A stretch of DNA of 7,037 bases, taken from Bryobacterales bacterium (GTDB lineage: Bacteria > Acidobacteriota > Terriglobia > Bryobacterales > Bryobacteraceae). Below are positions 5,822-7,037 of the stretch, piece after piece. The notes beneath the pieces were generated by a model that did no database searches, was not told the origin of the DNA, and saw only the letters and a program-made list of their open reading frames with translations. How positions within the stretch are numbered: position 1 is the stretch's first letter; the number at the start of each line of letters is the position of its first letter. Made by a program: the position numbers and the translations under genes. The stretch is from assembly GCA_016880505.1 (NCBI GenBank), contig JAEHDI010000446.1:1-7037 (forward strand). The letters run 5' to 3'.

Positions 5822-7037
5822 AGTGTGTCCCGAACTTCTCCGAGGGCCGTGACGCCTCCGTCGTGGATGCCATCACCCGCGCTATCCGCTCAGTACCCGG
5901 CATCGTCCTCCTTGATCGGGAGCTCGACGCCGACCACAACCGTTCCGTGCTCACCTTCGCCGGACCTCCGGACGCCGTCACCGAAGCTGCCCTGCGCGGT
6001 GTCGGGGAAGCTGTCCGCCTTATCGATCTGACCCGCCACACCGGCGTCCACCCCCGAATCGGAGCCGCCGACGTCGTACCTTTTATCCCCATCGAGGGCG
6101 TCGCGATCGAGGACTGCGTTCACCTCGCCGAACACGCCGGCGAGGAGATCTGGAAGCGCTTCGGCGTGCCCGTTTACCTTTACGAAGCAGCCGCCCGGCG
6201 GCCGGACCGCGTCAACCTCGAAAACATCCGTCGCGGGCAGTTCGAGGGCCTGCGCGAAGAGATTCAATCCAACCTGGAGCGCCGCCCCGACATCGGCGAA
6301 CCTCGCCTCCATCCCACTGCTGGAGCCACCGTCGTCGGCGCGCGCAAGTTCCTCATCGCTTACAACATCAACCTCAACACCTCCGACCTCGACATCGCAA
6401 AGAAAATCGCAAAGACGATCCGCTTCTCCTCCGGCGGTTTTCCCAACGTCAAGGCGATGGGCGTGCCGCTCGCCTCGCGCAATCTCGCCCAAGTCTCGAT
6501 GAACCTTACCGACTTCGAGCAGACCCCCGTGCACCGCGTCTTCGAGGCTGTTCGCGCCGAAGCCGCCCGTTACGGAGTGGATATCGCAGGAAGCGAGATC
6601 GTCGGTCTCATCCCCCGGAAGGCCATCGAAATGACGGCTGAGTTCCTCCTTCGCGCGGAGAATCTCCGCCCGGAAATCGTCCTCGAGAATCGCCTCGCCG
6701 AAGCGATGGCCGGCCGCGGCCTCGACGACTTCCTCGACACTCTCGCCGCTCCCACACCCACACCCGGTGGCGGCAGTGCCGCCGCGGCCTCGGGTGCGAT
6801 GGCTGCCGCCCTCGGCGCGATGGTCGCCGGGATCGCGAAGCTTCCGGGATACGACTTTACGCCAGATCGTCTCTTCCTCGCCGAAGCCGTCCGCCGCGAC
6901 GCCGCCGCGTACGATGCTGTCGTTGCCGCCTACCGGCGTCCGAAAGACGAACGCGCCCCCTTTTTGGAGGACGCGTTCCATCAGGCCACTATGGTGCCTC
7001 TCGAGGTCGCCGAATGCGTGTCGCGGGTCAGGTCGCG
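5803..7037 (+). CDS. ftcD: Glutamate formiminotransferase / formiminotetrahydrofolate cyclodeaminase fusion (cut by right edge)
   Basis: Open from GTG 5803 to the window end, 411 full codons without a stop. The formiminotransferase part moves the formimino group from N-formiminoglutamate to tetrahydrofolate, releasing glutamate. It shows IECVPNFSEGRD (6-17), DLTRHTGVHPRIGAADVVPF (75-94), GVPVYLYEAA (121-130), GATVVGARKFLIAYNINL (173-190) and NLAQVSMNLTDFE (227-239). H83 in GVHPR aligns with the catalytic His82 of mammalian FTCD. From about residue 303 a cyclodeaminase domain begins (DDFLDTLAAPTPTPGGGSAA, 308-327), with the RRDAAAYDAV segment (364-373) bearing the conserved acidic position; it forms 5,10-methenyl-THF and ammonia. 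So the protein is the fused bifunctional form. Mammalian FTCD is about 540 residues, so roughly 100 or more may be missing beyond the edge. It overlaps hutI by 19 bp and is the last visible gene of the hut cluster. Confidence 0.95.
   Translation, partial: MSRRLIECVPNFSEGRDASVVDAITRAIRSVPGIVLLDRELDADHNRSVLTFAGPPDAVTEAALRGVGEAVRLIDLTRHTGVHPRIGAADVVPFIPIEGVAIEDCVHLAEHAGEEIWKRFGVPVYLYEAAARRPDRVNLENIRRGQFEGLREEIQSNLERRPDIGEPRLHPTAGATVVGARKFLIAYNINLNTSDLDIAKKIAKTIRFSSGGFPNVKAMGVPLASRNLAQVSMNLTDFEQTPVHRVFEAVRAEAARYGVDIAGSEIVGLIPRKAIEMTAEFLLRAENLRPEIVLENRLAEAMAGRGLDDFLDTLAAPTPTPGGGSAAAASGAMAAALGAMVAGIAKLPGYDFTPDRLFLAEAVRRDAAAYDAVVAAYRRPKDERAPFLEDAFHQATMVPLEVAECVSRVRS

Noticed and set aside
5890..6981. 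Long minus-strand open frame opposite ftcD.
   Set aside because: The plus strand encodes an unmistakable FtcD across the same bases; long antisense frames are expected in GC-rich coding DNA.

Overview
The window is densely packed, GC-rich bacterial chromosome with almost no non-coding DNA; the largest gap is 67 bp. The gene set, the fused formiminotransferase-cyclodeaminase and the weak Shine-Dalgarno sequences would suit an Acidobacteriota-type genome (for example the Solibacter/Bryobacter group). That placement is an impression from composition and gene content, not a demonstrated assignment. No mobile elements, RNA genes, CRISPR arrays or sizeable repeats were seen.

Left part (1-1956, minus strand), read right to left: a molybdate-type ABC permease (modB), its ATPase (modC, sharing an ATGA overlap), and 17 bp later the start of an FmdE-family protein that runs off the left edge. 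This looks like one operon for uptake of molybdate or a related oxyanion. No modA gene for the periplasmic binding protein is present in the visible part.

Centre (1957-2023): a 67-bp divergent intergenic region that should carry the promoters of both transcription units. It holds a perfect TATAAT on the minus strand a few bases before the modB ATG.

Right part (2024-7037, plus strand): an unusual aldo/keto-reductase-fold protein lacking most of the canonical catalytic tetrad. After 37 bp comes a histidine-utilisation cluster: hutU (urocanate hydratase), hutI (imidazolonepropionase) and ftcD (glutamate formiminotransferase fused to the start of a formiminotetrahydrofolate cyclodeaminase, cut by the right edge). 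hutU/hutI overlap by 4 bp and hutI/ftcD by 19 bp. Together they convert urocanate to imidazolonepropionate, then N-formimino-L-glutamate, then glutamate plus 5,10-methenyl-THF and ammonia, so histidine carbon enters the one-carbon pool. The histidine ammonia-lyase gene (hutH) is not in the window and may lie just downstream.

Most of the window is recognisable housekeeping and accessory metabolism. The items most worth a second look are the degenerate aldo/keto reductase beside hut genes, and the modBC-FmdE arrangement without modA. I found no convincing evidence of a wholly new biological system.
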